Positions 35,301-43,756 of a stretch of DNA of 64,000 bases are shown here, in pieces. This stretch comes from Strongylocentrotus droebachiensis (taxonomy: Eukaryota > Echinodermata > Echinoidea > Camarodonta > Strongylocentrotidae). Under the pieces are notes generated by a model that was not told the DNA's origin, did not search any database, and saw only the letters and a list, made by a program, of their open reading frames with translations. Where the stretch lies: contig JAVYIG010002109.1 in NCBI GenBank assembly GCA_035222895.1, positions 207,367 through 271,366 of the forward strand, written 5' to 3'. Each line of letters starts with the position of its first letter. Position 1 is the stretch's first letter. Position numbers and translations under genes: made by a program.

Positions 35301-38300
35301 TTAATTAGTCATATTCATTTCAATTAAGAATTATTTCCTGTCACTGTTCTTTTAACATTGAATTAATGTGTATCTATGTGTACTTCTTCTTCCCTTCCCC
35401 CTCCCGCTTGTCAGGTAGCATTGTATCCCCAGCGGACATCCAGGCTAACCTGCAGTACATCCTGAACGACAACACACCCCGTCCCGACACCCCCGTAGGC
35501 TACCTCACTGCAGAGAACAGGGACGTCTGGGCCAACGTCAGGATGAAGATTGTAGATACCAGTGAGAACAATGCCCAGGTGATGAAGATGATGGACTCTG
35601 CTGTATTCTGTCTGTGTTTGGATGATACCAGTCCTGATGATGCTGAGGATATGACAAGGAATATGCTGTATGGGGATGCAGCATACAGGTGAGTTCTTCG
35701 ATGCAGGTTAATAATAGATCAGATGATTATAACTTTTTTGTTAAACAGAGAAGAGGAAGATATTGAAAGTAATGCCTTTCCTGGTGCTGTATATGGTTTG
35801 TATACTGCCCCCCCCCCCCGAAAAAAAAATACAGTGGACGTTTGCCATAACAAAGTCTTTGAGACCACTATGATTATCTCTTTTTATCAAAACCTTTTTA
35901 TCATAAGACTTGCAAATATAATTGTGAAAAAAAGTTTTTGATATTATTCAGGTTACATAGTATGATGAAAAAGTTTTGGGGGAGGGGTCTCTGCAAAGTT
36001 TACAAGCCTTCACCTCTCTTGTTTACCGGGTAGTTCTTTTGTTTTATGTATAGTGCTTTAGAGTCACATGCTGCCCCTATTTGCAGAGGGTATATATCTT
36101 TGAATATTGAATACAATTCTCGTAGTAGGGAGCGTGATCTGCCACCAAAAGAAAAACTATTCCCCTTTTAAATTTGACTGTCACTCTGATTTTAACATCA
36201 CTCTACTTCTTTCTACCTCTTTAGATGGTTTGATAAGTCGTTCCAGATCATTGTGTGCAAGAACGGGCTGATGTCGGTGAACTTTGAGCATGCATGGGGC
36301 GATGGGGTAGCGGTGCTGAGACTCTTCAATGAGACGTTCAAAGACATGAATGAAAGACCTGCTGTATCACCGTCCTCAAAGTCATCCAATACCGATCCAT
36401 CTCAGGGTGTCAATAGGGTCAGTATATTACAACCATCACACATGATTTCTATACCTGCCAACCCTTCCAAATAATCCGGAATATTCAGATTTTTCAAGAT
36501 TTTTAGGACCTAAACATTTGGAATATTCTGAATTTTCTGATTTTTCATTTTTCATTTTTCATTTTTTTGTTGGTTGTTGTTGTTTGTTTTTGTTGTTATT
36601 TGTTTGTTTCTTGTTGCTTAAGCCAAATTAAGCTTGTTTTATCACGTGCCGGGATTTGAGAGTTCACGTATTGCGTGCATTGAATGGCTGCATGATCGAG
36701 CAGTGAATTTGTATTCGTTTCTTTGTACAGATTTACCACGTATTGCCAGTTACACTGCCGCTGCATGTGCAAGCGCCTTATTTTCGAAGGCATACCGTGC
36801 TAGAAATTCCTAATTCTCATTTTTCAAATGTTGGCAAGTATGGATTTCTCATGCAAGAGCATTTTATTTGGTAACTTGTTTTATGGTTTGTACCTTAATT
36901 CCATGGAATACCATACTACAGTAAGTATACAACATGATGTCCCCAAAGGATTTTTCTTTGAGATCATATGTTTGAGAAGTCATTATTTCATACTGGACGA
37001 CAGAGTGGCTTTTGTTTTATACTTCAGACATTTTCATACTTTATAAACTGAGAAATATGTAGCTTTGAAGTCTTAACTATTGCCTTTGTAATATAAATCT
37101 TTTAACAGAATCATCTCATTCTATCATCTTATTTTCTTTCCTCTATATTCTCAATTGTGCATCAGAATATGAGGTTTACTGACTGAGAGGGCTTTGTTAT
37201 GTATAAATAATTCCTTTAGATTGACAGGTGGGGCAGTATTATATCAAACAATAAACAGAGTTTGACATAACAGTGCATACTTGCACAGATTTGTAGACAT
37301 AACATTGTACAAGATATTCAACTTATTATCGTCATGTAATTTCCCCAACTTAGTTGACCCTTGACCTTGAACCTGGTGTGTCCAATGCCATCGATACCGC
37401 AAGGGATAACTATGAAGCTGCTACAAGTAGACTATGCATCGATGCGTACCAACACATGGACTTTGGAAAGAACTTTCTTAAGACTTGCCAGATCAGCCCA
37501 GACTCTGTTATGCAGCTTTCATTCCAGGTGAGTCTAATGATTGAAAGGCATAAATGGAATGTAACTAAGGCAAATAAAGAGCATCAAGTCACAATCATTG
37601 AGTAACAAGACATGACCCTTCAGATGCACCAAGCAAGAAGCGACATAGACAAGTTTGCATTTGTCATACATGTATGCTCTATCTCAGAATGGAACAGCCT
37701 TCTAGCAAATGTAGTGCATGTTGGCAGTCCAGAGAACTTCCAGGGACTATTCCTGAGGCATCTAATGCCCTTATCCCATTGAAAAATCATTTGTCTTCCT
37801 CACACGGCTTGTAATCTTTAGTTCATCTTCGTGATAGGCTGCATAGCCCTTGGAAGATCACCAGTAGAAGAAGAAGAAGGAGAAAAAGAAGAATGTGGTA
37901 ATTGAGATATTGATTGATTGTTATTATGAAATGCTCTATGAAACTAAAGATTACATAATTTTGTTATTTTTGTTTTTGTATTATCCATTTGACCATGCTG
38001 TAAGCTCCATATTTCAATTCTTACCAGTGTCTTTCAGATTTTTTGCATGTACATGCAAGTTGGGATAGCTCTCATATATCCCATAATAATGAACGGGCCT
38101 CTTTGCCCATGAAATAGGGCTGTAGAATGAAATTAATTTTGTCATCAATGGGTAAAAAGCTTATCATTAGTGGGGAGTGCAGATTGAGAGTCAAAGATAG
38201 TGCGTACATGTATGCAGATATGTTACTGATCGTTTGCTTTGATTTGGTACACCAGATGGCATACTTGAGAATGACGGGACAAGTCGGTGCTACCTATGAA

Positions 38301-39728
38301 TCTTGTAGCACGGCAGCCTTCAAGCATGGGAGAACAGAAACCCTTCGGTCTGCTACACAGGAAACCACTAGATGTTCTCAGGCCTTCCTGAAGGATTCCT
38401 CAGCCAGCCTAGAAGAGAAGAGAAGACTGCTGCAGGAATGTTCTGATATACATAACCAACTCACTAAGGAGGCTGCAATGGGTCAGTCAGAGCTAGATTT
38501 CCTATGAAGTACATTACAATTCTATTGTTAGAAGTATTTGTCTGGTTAATTGTATGAGAACCCCAGGGGGGGTCACTCCTAACATGACTGGCTACGCACC
38601 CGCGTCCAGAAAAAGCGGCGAAAGGGTGTCTTTTTCAGCTAAACGACGGCGTTGAGGTTTTCCTTAAAAAAGGGTGTTTTTCAAGCACTGATCGCACAAG
38701 AACCAAGAAGGGTCCCTTTTTAGATTCACAGGTTCGGCTTCGTCTACGTTTTCCTTTTTTTAAAAGGGGTGTTTTTCAAGCACTGATTGCACAAAAAGCG
38801 AAAAAAGGGTATTTTTTCAGGATCACAGGTTTCAATGTTTTCTAAAAAAGGGTCATTTCAGAAAAAGTGCCATATGCCATTAGGGTCCATTTCAGATATT
38901 GATGGACACGAGTGGGTAGCATTTGTGTATGAGAGTGACCCCCCTGGGATGAGAACGATAAGAAGTCCTCTCAAATTCATCAAAATGCCTGTCATACTGA
39001 ATGGCATTTCCTAAACATGGTCAATATAACGTTCCTGTATCCATCAATCCATTCAACCATCCATAAATCTAGCTATCCATCCATCAATCCATTCATCTGT
39101 CTCTACCATTGTATGCCTCTGATCTGTGTTTGATTTAAGATTTGGGTATCTAGTATACTGTTACTGTCCATTTTTCATATTTGTCCTCGTAGTGAAGTGG
39201 CAATGCCACCTCGATTTTACTGATATTTTAGCCGCTTTATTAAATCTTTCATCTTGGTTTTGCACTCAAATTTCAATTTCTAACCCTGTTCCCCTTTTAA
39301 CACCTATAAAGGTTCCAAATGACGGTGTGTTAGGTAGTATCATATGGCCTAAAATAAAGCAATGTCTGTTTTGTGCAATGCTTCTGTTCATTTTTGCAGG
39401 ACAAGGATGGGACAGGCATCTCTTTGCTCTGCGTACACTAGCAGCCAAGGAAGGCAAGACACCCACCATCTTTGCTGATCCAGCCTATAGCTTCATTAAT
39501 CACATCATCCTCTCTACCAGTACCCTTTCTGCTCCTGCCGTCCTGGCCGGAGGCTTTGCTCCCGTCGTCCCCAACGGTCTGGGCATTGGCTATAGTGCCT
39601 TCGATGATTCTGTGGGATGCAACATCACTTCGTATCCAGATTCGTTAAACGGGAGTGACTTTGTGGCTTGTGTGACCGACTGTTGGAAGGACATTCAGGA
39701 TGTCCTTAGTAAAACAAATAAGCAATAA
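17290..39728 (+). CDS. CPT2: Carnitine O-palmitoyltransferase 2, mitochondrial (12 exons)
   Basis: Inner mitochondrial membrane enzyme that converts acylcarnitine plus CoA to acyl-CoA plus carnitine for beta-oxidation. Exons: 17290-17343, 30876-30925, 31642-31838, 32438-32497, 32812-32915, 33318-33451, 34143-34345, 35415-35688, 36225-36417, 37354-37527, 38256-38481, 39400-39728. They total 1998 nt, giving 665 aa (human 658), with all phases consistent and GT/AG borders. Family blocks in order: [71 protein letters not shown], the catalytic [13 protein letters not shown] (His381, equivalent to human His372), [55 protein letters not shown]. The N-terminus is an Arg-rich presequence. AATAAA overlaps the stop codon at 39724. 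Intron 1 is 13.5 kb and repeat-filled. The gene appears intact; identification is very secure. Confidence 0.97.
17536..17588. other. GC-rich nested inverted repeat near the CPT2 start
   Basis: atccccgc pairs with gcggggat, and gcgcgcc with ggcgcgc inside it. This is the most CpG-dense stretch in the window and lies about 200 bp downstream of CPT2 exon 1. Confidence 0.5.
17682..17734. other. Hairpin with 16-bp stem in CPT2 intron 1
   Basis: ttaagggctctctcgaa and ttcgagagagccttaa form a stem with one bulged G around a T-rich loop of about 20 nt. Confidence 0.6.
18450..21776 (+). CDS. CR1-like LINE polyprotein (endonuclease-reverse transcriptase), intact
   Basis: Continuous frame of 1108 aa from the first ATG (18450); the open frame upstream begins at a GTG and is not used. 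Features in order: a hydrophobic N-terminus ([16 protein letters not shown]); a 2A-like motif GDISPNPGP near 18637-18663; the AP endonuclease ([58 protein letters not shown]); reverse transcriptase ([42 protein letters not shown], catalytic YADDVQLY); and the CR1-type C-terminal domain ([32 protein letters not shown]). No stop or shift is seen, so the element may be recently active, although its 3' UTR is now split by an LTR element. Confidence 0.93.
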   Translation: MGAFMCLILLLCAFKLHESTHYAQTLQSVRTGCKLHHVKYFTSRILYYSNSSSTFQFDLLVFGDISPNPGPENLTNYVASSSASYDRDDLLRLRPDVCNYANSCHHILPSTLLHIKQLGIHRKPCRRQPAHRGRKGGCRRRKSPSFSTLQSSIPDRQRLRFAVWNAHSINSRNKSAALCDFVISHRLDIMALTETWLTGDHRDSRTLADINNTLPNYSFHHSPRCHSRAGGVGVLLRNGVKMKVNDGPTYQSFEHMDMNICSMATSFRLVVIYRPPPNKKNKLTIAKFLDDFGSFVESLLSHPCKFVLAGDFNVHWDSTENSEAVSFSDLVTAPGFKQHITVPTHNAGHILDLLITDCDDTFVSAVTVLKELPSDHAVVKCLIDIAHPPPMKKTVCYRKLRSVDMSSFKFDIKNSSLATCPENDLDSLVVQYNNILHGILDHHAPKKEKTIVVRPHSPWFSDSLRKEKQEKRRFERKWRKSGLTVDKDIYTQQCKIYHDLLSNAKLSYHINEISQCDEHSLFRVIDKLCHGNQVPKLPQHEDPKDLADKFADFFDDKIRTLGDRIDATQLPPLSVELLEVCQSTFTDFDISTPVDVLKLIKQTSKTSCELDPLPSSVFTGCIDELVPTLTKIINQSLSSGYFPAHFKEASVRPLLKKPHLDAEVFSNYRPISRLSFVSKLIERAVVSQIQNYLNENNLYSSAQSAYRAFHSTETALVRVQNDILCALDKKQETILVLLDFSSAFETIDRHCLVQRLSSRFGISGTALQWFISYLTGRSQSVSINSVSSKKHNMWCGVPQGSVAGPLLFIMFTSPLQDIILAHNISCMTYADDVQLYLTFDSGNRSSSVQKMENCLKDVRTWAFQNKLSLNDSKTEFLHFHSKFCSHVPQISLRIGQSVIKPSVMARNLGVVMDSSLTLSKNVDAICKSAFVAIRKIGKICRFLDQNTAHRLIHAFVTSRLDCCNSLLFGLPAKITSKLQRIQNTAARLVSCVPRTSHITPVLQKLHWLPITSRITYKILLLTFKTYHGFAPSYLSELLPRYTPVRTLRSASQSLLSRSHTISYKQYGQRSFVYAAAFLWNNLPLQIRNASSVNSFKTMLKTHLFKSCS
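21824..22198 (-). repeat. 3' LTR of the retrotransposon
   Basis: 375 bp, essentially identical to the other LTR. It carries one extra copy of a 7-bp unit within the short direct repeats agacagtagacag near 22015-22030. Confidence 0.92.
22199..22211 (-). other. Putative polypurine tract
   Basis: On the minus strand AAGTGGGGAATAA directly precedes the 3' LTR, as expected for plus-strand priming. It is not a pure purine run, so the assignment is tentative. Confidence 0.5.
22482..22690. repeat. Two tandem copies of a hairpin-forming unit in the LTR element 3' region
   Basis: Each copy (about 22482-22576 and 22596-22690) has cagttaacccttaccgtgcc followed 35-45 nt later by ggcacgggcgtaagggatta or a close variant, forming a GC-rich stem. 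Stems are conserved while loops differ in length and sequence. Confidence 0.75.
23156..23330. repeat. Duplicated segment in LTR element internal region
   Basis: The phrase ccccgatcaaacatgatcc plus aggaatccaaaatgg at about 23159-23193 recurs with few changes at about 23281-23315. 22691-23155 shows no coding or named feature. Confidence 0.6.
23274..23779 (-). pseudogene. Pol remnant downstream of gag, with 17-residue repeats
   Basis: Overlaps the gag end in the -1 frame. It opens with five in-frame copies of a 17-residue unit ([17 protein letters not shown] type), then [20 protein letters not shown], which resembles the segment between protease and reverse transcriptase in Ty3/gypsy Pol. No protease, RT, RNase H or integrase catalytic motifs follow, so most of pol is deleted. 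Confidence 0.5.
23515..23772. repeat. Five tandem copies of a 51-bp unit
   Basis: Unit contains gggaccgaccgaagagtcag and gcgggtcactaacattattt. Copies are nearly identical and in frame with the pol-like remnant. Confidence 0.92.
23780..25582 (-). CDS. Gag-like structural protein of the LTR element
   Basis: 600 aa from the ATG at 25582 ([11 protein letters not shown]). The open frame extends 20 codons upstream but begins at TTG. The N-terminal part is followed by a long Pro/Ser-rich linker with repeats ([19 protein letters not shown] occurs twice). The Gag core follows: [69 protein letters not shown], the pattern of retrotransposon Gag domains (PF03732-like). The C-terminal third has a duplicated block ([19 protein letters not shown] and [19 protein letters not shown]) and a coiled coil. 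No CCHC zinc knuckle is seen. The frame is intact and is followed by pol-like sequence in the -1 frame. Confidence 0.85.
   Translation of the reverse strand: MATEKVKVNYGTEEALLAVVDRTKSHKILTWREQCGSLTEELFLQCPRLHEAKDLLHLFDFEPYRKADRTEQAQREGVGTEQTQSVPSPESRAPSPDPVPYKHTVYPPPSGGGPAGPIAGSAAESQVRSSPQPAEPSPAEPSADYWLREDRTLPSREPPQSNYGYPPSRGSPPTNSGPFSGVPPRDSYVYPSSRESPPTNSGPYSGVPPRDSYVYPSSRESPPGGQGDYRPQGRHDWPPRLPRSISFDGRTSWHSFLRKFTSYAASCHWSPRECLDALGWCLEGSALDCFSNLRDMGTESYYPMLTAMGRRFGATRFPEEAIAEFWTARQLPEESLLGWSDRLQALFCEAFGSDQRGDGTQMVLQLCQGCTDKAAGLTALNKRPKSVEEALEAIRWAQHTQRVVYGSEPRRLYPAPRQQVQQTCLYNQEAESYDTVEEPGIYRYRQPYRSPTVSTGRDVPRPAPVEDRGKDSYDTVEEPGIYRHRQPYRSPTVSTGRDVPRPAPAADRGNVSTLLEVQGKDIGSLKVDMSGVKKELSSLRTRMDNMDSMLAEVLKTVKSLEVSMLSHACSLSPVAEVPENLEGSESEADLRSGNQEAYNQ
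25721..26510 (-). repeat. Five-copy array of nested stem-loops in the LTR element leader
   Basis: Copies start near 25721, 25833, 26213, 26345 and 26453. On the sense (minus) strand each has an outer stem CTCGCCGA with TCGGTGAG and an inner stem ACCGTGGA with TCCACGGT around an 8-nt loop (gataattc type). Copies 1 and 2 carry TCCGCGGT, and copy 5 ACTGTGGA. Both changes keep pairing as G-U in sense RNA but would be C-A mismatches in antisense RNA. Copies 3 and 4 are embedded in a 132-bp tandem unit. The array lies between the primer-binding site and the gag start. Confidence 0.85.
27035..27052 (-). other. Putative primer-binding site
   Basis: On the minus strand TGGCGTGATCGTTC starts one base inside the 5' LTR. 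TGG at this place is the usual complement to a tRNA CCA end. The priming tRNA is not identified. Confidence 0.55.
27054..27427 (-). repeat. 5' LTR of the retrotransposon
   Basis: 374 bp. On the minus strand it starts TGTAGTGGTTCAGCC and ends GGCACTACA. It carries the 6-bp insertion (gatcta near 27163) absent from the other LTR. Confidence 0.92.
27664..27726. other. Perfect 25-bp inverted repeat with 13-nt loop
   Basis: tgtgctgcttccgtataatg (continuing gcgctg... to 27688) is exactly complementary to 27702-27726. It lies immediately after the CR1 tail. It may be a small foldback element or a duplication at the insertion boundary. Confidence 0.8.
27727..29212. other. Intronic sequence of CPT2 intron 1 without recognised features
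   Basis: No exon or structured repeat is recognised. A short local duplication (ttgcctcagaagtagtccc twice near 28328-28370) is present. Confidence 0.4.
29213..30526. mobile_element. Helitron/Helentron-like repeat with DR1-rich tandem units (copy 1)
   Basis: Starts with the hairpin ATGCCTCCG / CGGAGGCAT followed by a CCGTCCGT-rich block. Next are five tandem units of about 157 bp beginning atctcaagaacca (29337, 29494, 29651, 29808, 29967) and then degenerate units. It ends with CGGAGGCATCATTTT, the palindrome CGACTGCGCGCAGTCG (30498-30513) and, 8 nt later, CTAGT. A hairpin shortly before CTRRT is the 3' hallmark of Helitrons, hence the tentative class. The tandem units hold multiple AGGTCAAAGGTCA sites. 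Confidence 0.7.
33473..33905 (+). repeat. Dispersed repeat shared with 61084-61600
   Basis: The intron 6 segment from atggctgatcgtcaacaaaa to tctgggacacactg matches 61084-61600 in inverted orientation across several blocks (for example aaatgaaagaggaggatct, and ataattctcggtttcg against cgaaaccgagaattat). It is probably an old MITE-like repeat. Short frames inside are not supported as genes. Confidence 0.6.
34579..35217. mobile_element. Helitron/Helentron-like repeat (copy 2) in CPT2 intron 7
   Basis: Shorter relative of 29213-30526. It has the start hairpin ATGCCTCTG / CCGGAGGCAT, a short gtccgtccgtccgtacg block, repeated 'caaaggtca' units, and the end GCGGAGGCATCATTTTC with the CTGCGCGCAG palindrome. 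The terminal CTAGT is changed to CTTGT. Perfect AGGTCAAAGGTCA occurs at 34766 and 34911. Confidence 0.7.
37600..37895 (+). mobile_element. LINE 3' fragment in CPT2 intron 10
   Basis: One frame reads [20 protein letters not shown] and continues LFLRHLMPL, which is the usual end of a LINE ORF2 (WNSLP...SxxxF). It is followed by a short 3' UTR and a GAAGAAGAAG tail. The 5' part is missing, and it is non-functional. Confidence 0.65.
38562..38948. mobile_element. hAT-like MITE in CPT2 intron 11
   Basis: 387 bp with inverted ends CCCAGGGGGGGTCACTC and GAGTGACCCCCCTGGG, and perfect 8-bp duplication atgagaac (38554-38561, 38949-38956). The interior has repeated gtgtttttcaagcactgat blocks. No transposase. 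Confidence 0.9.
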
Positions 39729-42700
39729 AAAAAATGTTGTACATACCTATATATATATATATAGATGTAGATCTAAAGCTTGATATGAGCACATCTTTAT
39801 ATAGACCTTCTAAAGGAACTCAAATGACTTGACTACTGTAAGACGATTCAGTATGTCTTGATATGTCTAAATATTGCTGTTATATTGAACATTTTATATT
39901 TGTGTCTTGCGATTAGTGTACCATTGGTTATCAAGTATTTGATATGGAAAGATATACCATTGGCTATCAAATATTTGATATGGATAGATATGCACATTTA
40001 TTATTTTAATTGTCAAAATTCTTTCATAAAGAAAAAGATGATATTCCATTTTGTGATATGTATATAGATATGAAATAATTCTTGTCCTTTGGAAATCGTT
40101 CCTAGGCTTTTTGGCCGAGTGCTTTACTGGAAACATTTCATATTAATTTTAACCTGATTTCATATTCATGCAGTAACCCGAAACTGTAAAGGATTGGTTG
40201 GCATGCAATATGCGTTTTGCTGAGAGTTCTAAATTGGTATTCATTTATAAAACATATATTGAATATTCTGTAATTTTAGCTTTATTAAGTTACATGAATA
40301 CATAGTGATCATCTTCAACTCCTAAATATGGTTTCAATTAGATATTCTGAATCTTACATGTTTCAACAATTGTATTTGTAATTTTTGTGTTTATATAGAA
40401 TATGTAAAAGTCTAAATATCAAAGGAGGCACAGTACACAGATAATTATTTTATAGAAAAGGAAATTTACTTGATAGTCTCTAATAACAAATGTGAAAGTC
40501 CTGGTAAAGACAGAAAACAAATTTCCATAGAATCAAAACAAATGTATAAAATGAGTTTAGGAATAAATGATATCTCCCAAATGATTTGGTGGAAATTTTG
40601 TGATAATCAAGGATTTGAACAAAGAAAAATCTGTAAATCTTGTTGAGCGTCTCGACCAAGTATGAAACTCTATTACAACATGTAGTCCCATATGCGCTTT
40701 ACATGTGTTAAAGATATCTCAGGTTTATGATGTAAAAATTGCAAATTTATTTAAGATTTTCAATTGATGTTTTCAAATGGAATATAAATCTAATAGTTTA
40801 ATCATTTTAGGCCCATACATGTGGTGCAGTTAATTATTTATTTCACAGATTCTCACTCATGTATTGTTCTTTGTGCAGGGATATTTACTTCAGTGATATT
40901 TTTTTCTAAACATTCCTGTGAAACATTGGAAAGTGAGGGTCTATTTGTGTCTTATTGTCTTGCTGATAATGCTAAGATAGTCATTCAAAGAGGTAGATAT
41001 TTTAATATTGCAACATCTCCCCCTCCCTCCCCCTTACCTTGCCTGTTGCACCTTTGGGGGGCATATTAAGAAACACTTAGAGCGGGAATGCACTACTTGT
41101 AGCTATTTGCATCCTCTAAAAAGCAAACAATGCCTAGGCGGTAACTGTTGGTCCCCAATGATCCCTTTTTTTCTTATGTTAGTTGAGAGCTGATTGGATG
41201 AGATAAGCACATGTCAGTGACCACGCTGGGAGGCCTAATCCCTCCTGGCCAAACTAGTGCAGACAGGCTTTAAGATATCAGCACCGGTCTGCATGCAAGA
41301 TCTGAATTCTTGATAAGTATTACAAATTGAAGACATCTATATAAGTAATACTGTGGTGTCTTTAATTTATGTCTATGCATATTTAAGTGTCGCTCATGTG
41401 CAGAATGATGAAACCACAAGTACTGTATTTGAGCGACATGTTTGTGTATCGCTCTTTTGTCGATGAAGGGTAATGAAATGCATCAACTGAAATAAATAGC
41501 CACCACAGGGTATGGATGCAGTGAACATGTCTCTTACCCTGTGAAAAGTTAGCTCAAATACTGATACCTGTCTTCTCTTGTTTATTCTAAGTACACATTC
41601 TCTTTGCGATCAGAGGATAAACGAGATTTGTGATAGAGAATGAGAGGATGTAGACTGATGAGAGGCCATAACTGTGAGAGAGCAATGTTAATTGGAAAGG
41701 TTTTAATCGAAAAGTAAAGAGGGAATCATAAAGTGAGGTTGATAGCGTTATGAATATGAATGCAAGTACTCATCGATGCTGTGAAGCCAAAACCAAGGAA
41801 ATGTTGAAGAGAAAATTAGTTGGAAAAGGGCATGAAGATGTATAAAATCCTGCACTCACACACATACATCAGCACACCCTTACCTCTATTCTTCTGACCA
41901 TCAATCTCTTCATATTTGAAACTACTTTGCTATACTGAAGAGACTACAGTCACATAACAAATTCTCATTCTGGTTTCATCCTCAAATTCATAATTTAATA
42001 CTGTACACAATATAAAATGTATGACAAGCTTTAAAAAAACATGACAAAATTCAAAATATCTTGCTACATCATGAGTCATATTTCTTGCACCTAACGCAGT
42101 GCTGTACTACCACTGATCATTTTCAGACAATACACATGCTTATTTGGATTTTAAGAAGTGGTAGCTCTTTTTCATGACGGTACAAGTATTTGCAAACTTA
42201 TAGGATGGAGAAAACAGTTTATGATACTGCATGGTACTGTTTGAGTGAAAAATAAAACGACAACTGTATTACTTGCAAAACAAACAAGGAAATGCCTCTG
42301 TGACCTATGTATGAATAACTTGCCTTCTTTTGTTATAAATAATTTCCAGTGCTGGTTTGGCGAATACATTAGTGGAATGAAACGTGATCCAATCAGCTCT
42401 CTGCACGTTTTCTCAAGCATCAAGCTGACAATAATCAAGACTTTTTTTTAGATGTTAACGCAGCATCTTTGATATAATGGACAACATTTTTGTGTACATG
42501 TCCAAATGAAAATTGTTATAAAGAGTTCTGATATATCGAGATGCCCGACAGAAGGTGATTTTGCGGATCCAATCTCCTAATGTTCTTTAGTATCTTTACC
42601 AGCATAACAAAATACCTGATTAGGTAATTTACGTGGTCTCGATGTCCTCATAACTAGCTTCCAATGCATATGTATTTTCACTTCCAGTACAGATACACAG

Positions 42701-43756
42701 TGTTACTACCAAGATGTTTGATAAAAACATGACAGAGAAAATTATCAGACAATATACAGGTAATTACTGTAAAAACTGATTGAATCCCTATTTCATGATT
42801 TCAAATCCCTTGTTCTTTTTTGCCATAAATTCTTTTGGTACCCAATGACAACTGAAAAATATTGTTCCCTAGACTAGATAAAGGAACCACTTATATGGAT
42901 ATTGAGAAAATGCTCAAATGTCTTGAAATCCACCTTGATTTTATAAGGAGCTTTTCATTATTCTATTGGAGAAGAGACACATCGTAATTTCAGCACAATC
43001 CCCTTCCTGTATTTTACCAAACAAAATCATTAATTAGATGAATAGTGTAAAATCTGAATAATATTATATCAATTGCAGTTTTTCAGCACAAAGTTGTCTG
43101 TTTCCTAATATAATATAATACATGAACAATTTCTTTTTTAATGAAAAGTGTTTCTGACATCCAAATAAAAACCTCATCATTTCAACATCTAACATCAGAT
43201 CCTTAATTTCTGTAGGTTAACATGCAAAATCTAACCCTTGGTGAAGAGCAGAATGCCTACTTTTATATCATACAGCACAGTGACAGGCAGTATATATTGT
43301 GTTAACTTATTGCCTACTGGAACTGGGTGACCCCTATGTAAACCCTATGGCAATGGGAGCATTAAGGAGTCGGCTGGTTAATGGCCCATACAAGCTTGGA
43401 TATGGCATGACCATGGTCCATTCACCTTTCAAAGTATGTGTAAAATTCATTCAGACCTCATTCTGAGAGCATGTGCAATTTTTTCTTGTAGTTGACTGGA
43501 ATCCCTCTGGTGTACCAATACTTGCTTCATCAGTTGGGGATAGTATTTGGTTTTACATGATGGGCCTGACTGAAAGGGCCAGGTGCATTGTATGTTAGAT
43601 CCCTATACATGTAGTACATTATGAGGCCTGAATTGTTGGGAGTTTTCACGGCTGAAAATCAGGGAATAGCCTGAAAACTGGCATCATTGATCACTGAACA
43701 GATGAAAAATCCTCAATTTCAGGACCACATAGAATCCTTGAAACGTCATGGGTGTC
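39729..43756. other. Convergent intergenic region and 3' UTRs of CPT2 and CWF19L1
   Basis: No open frame with coding character and no clear transposon. A TA run sits at 39750-39764. AATAAA occurs at 39724 and 40562 as possible CPT2 poly(A) signals. Both genes' 3' UTRs must end here but their ends cannot be set from sequence. Confidence 0.45.

Noticed and set aside
38787..39014. 75-codon frame in CPT2 intron 11
   Set aside because: Lies within the MITE 38562-38948 and crosses its end.
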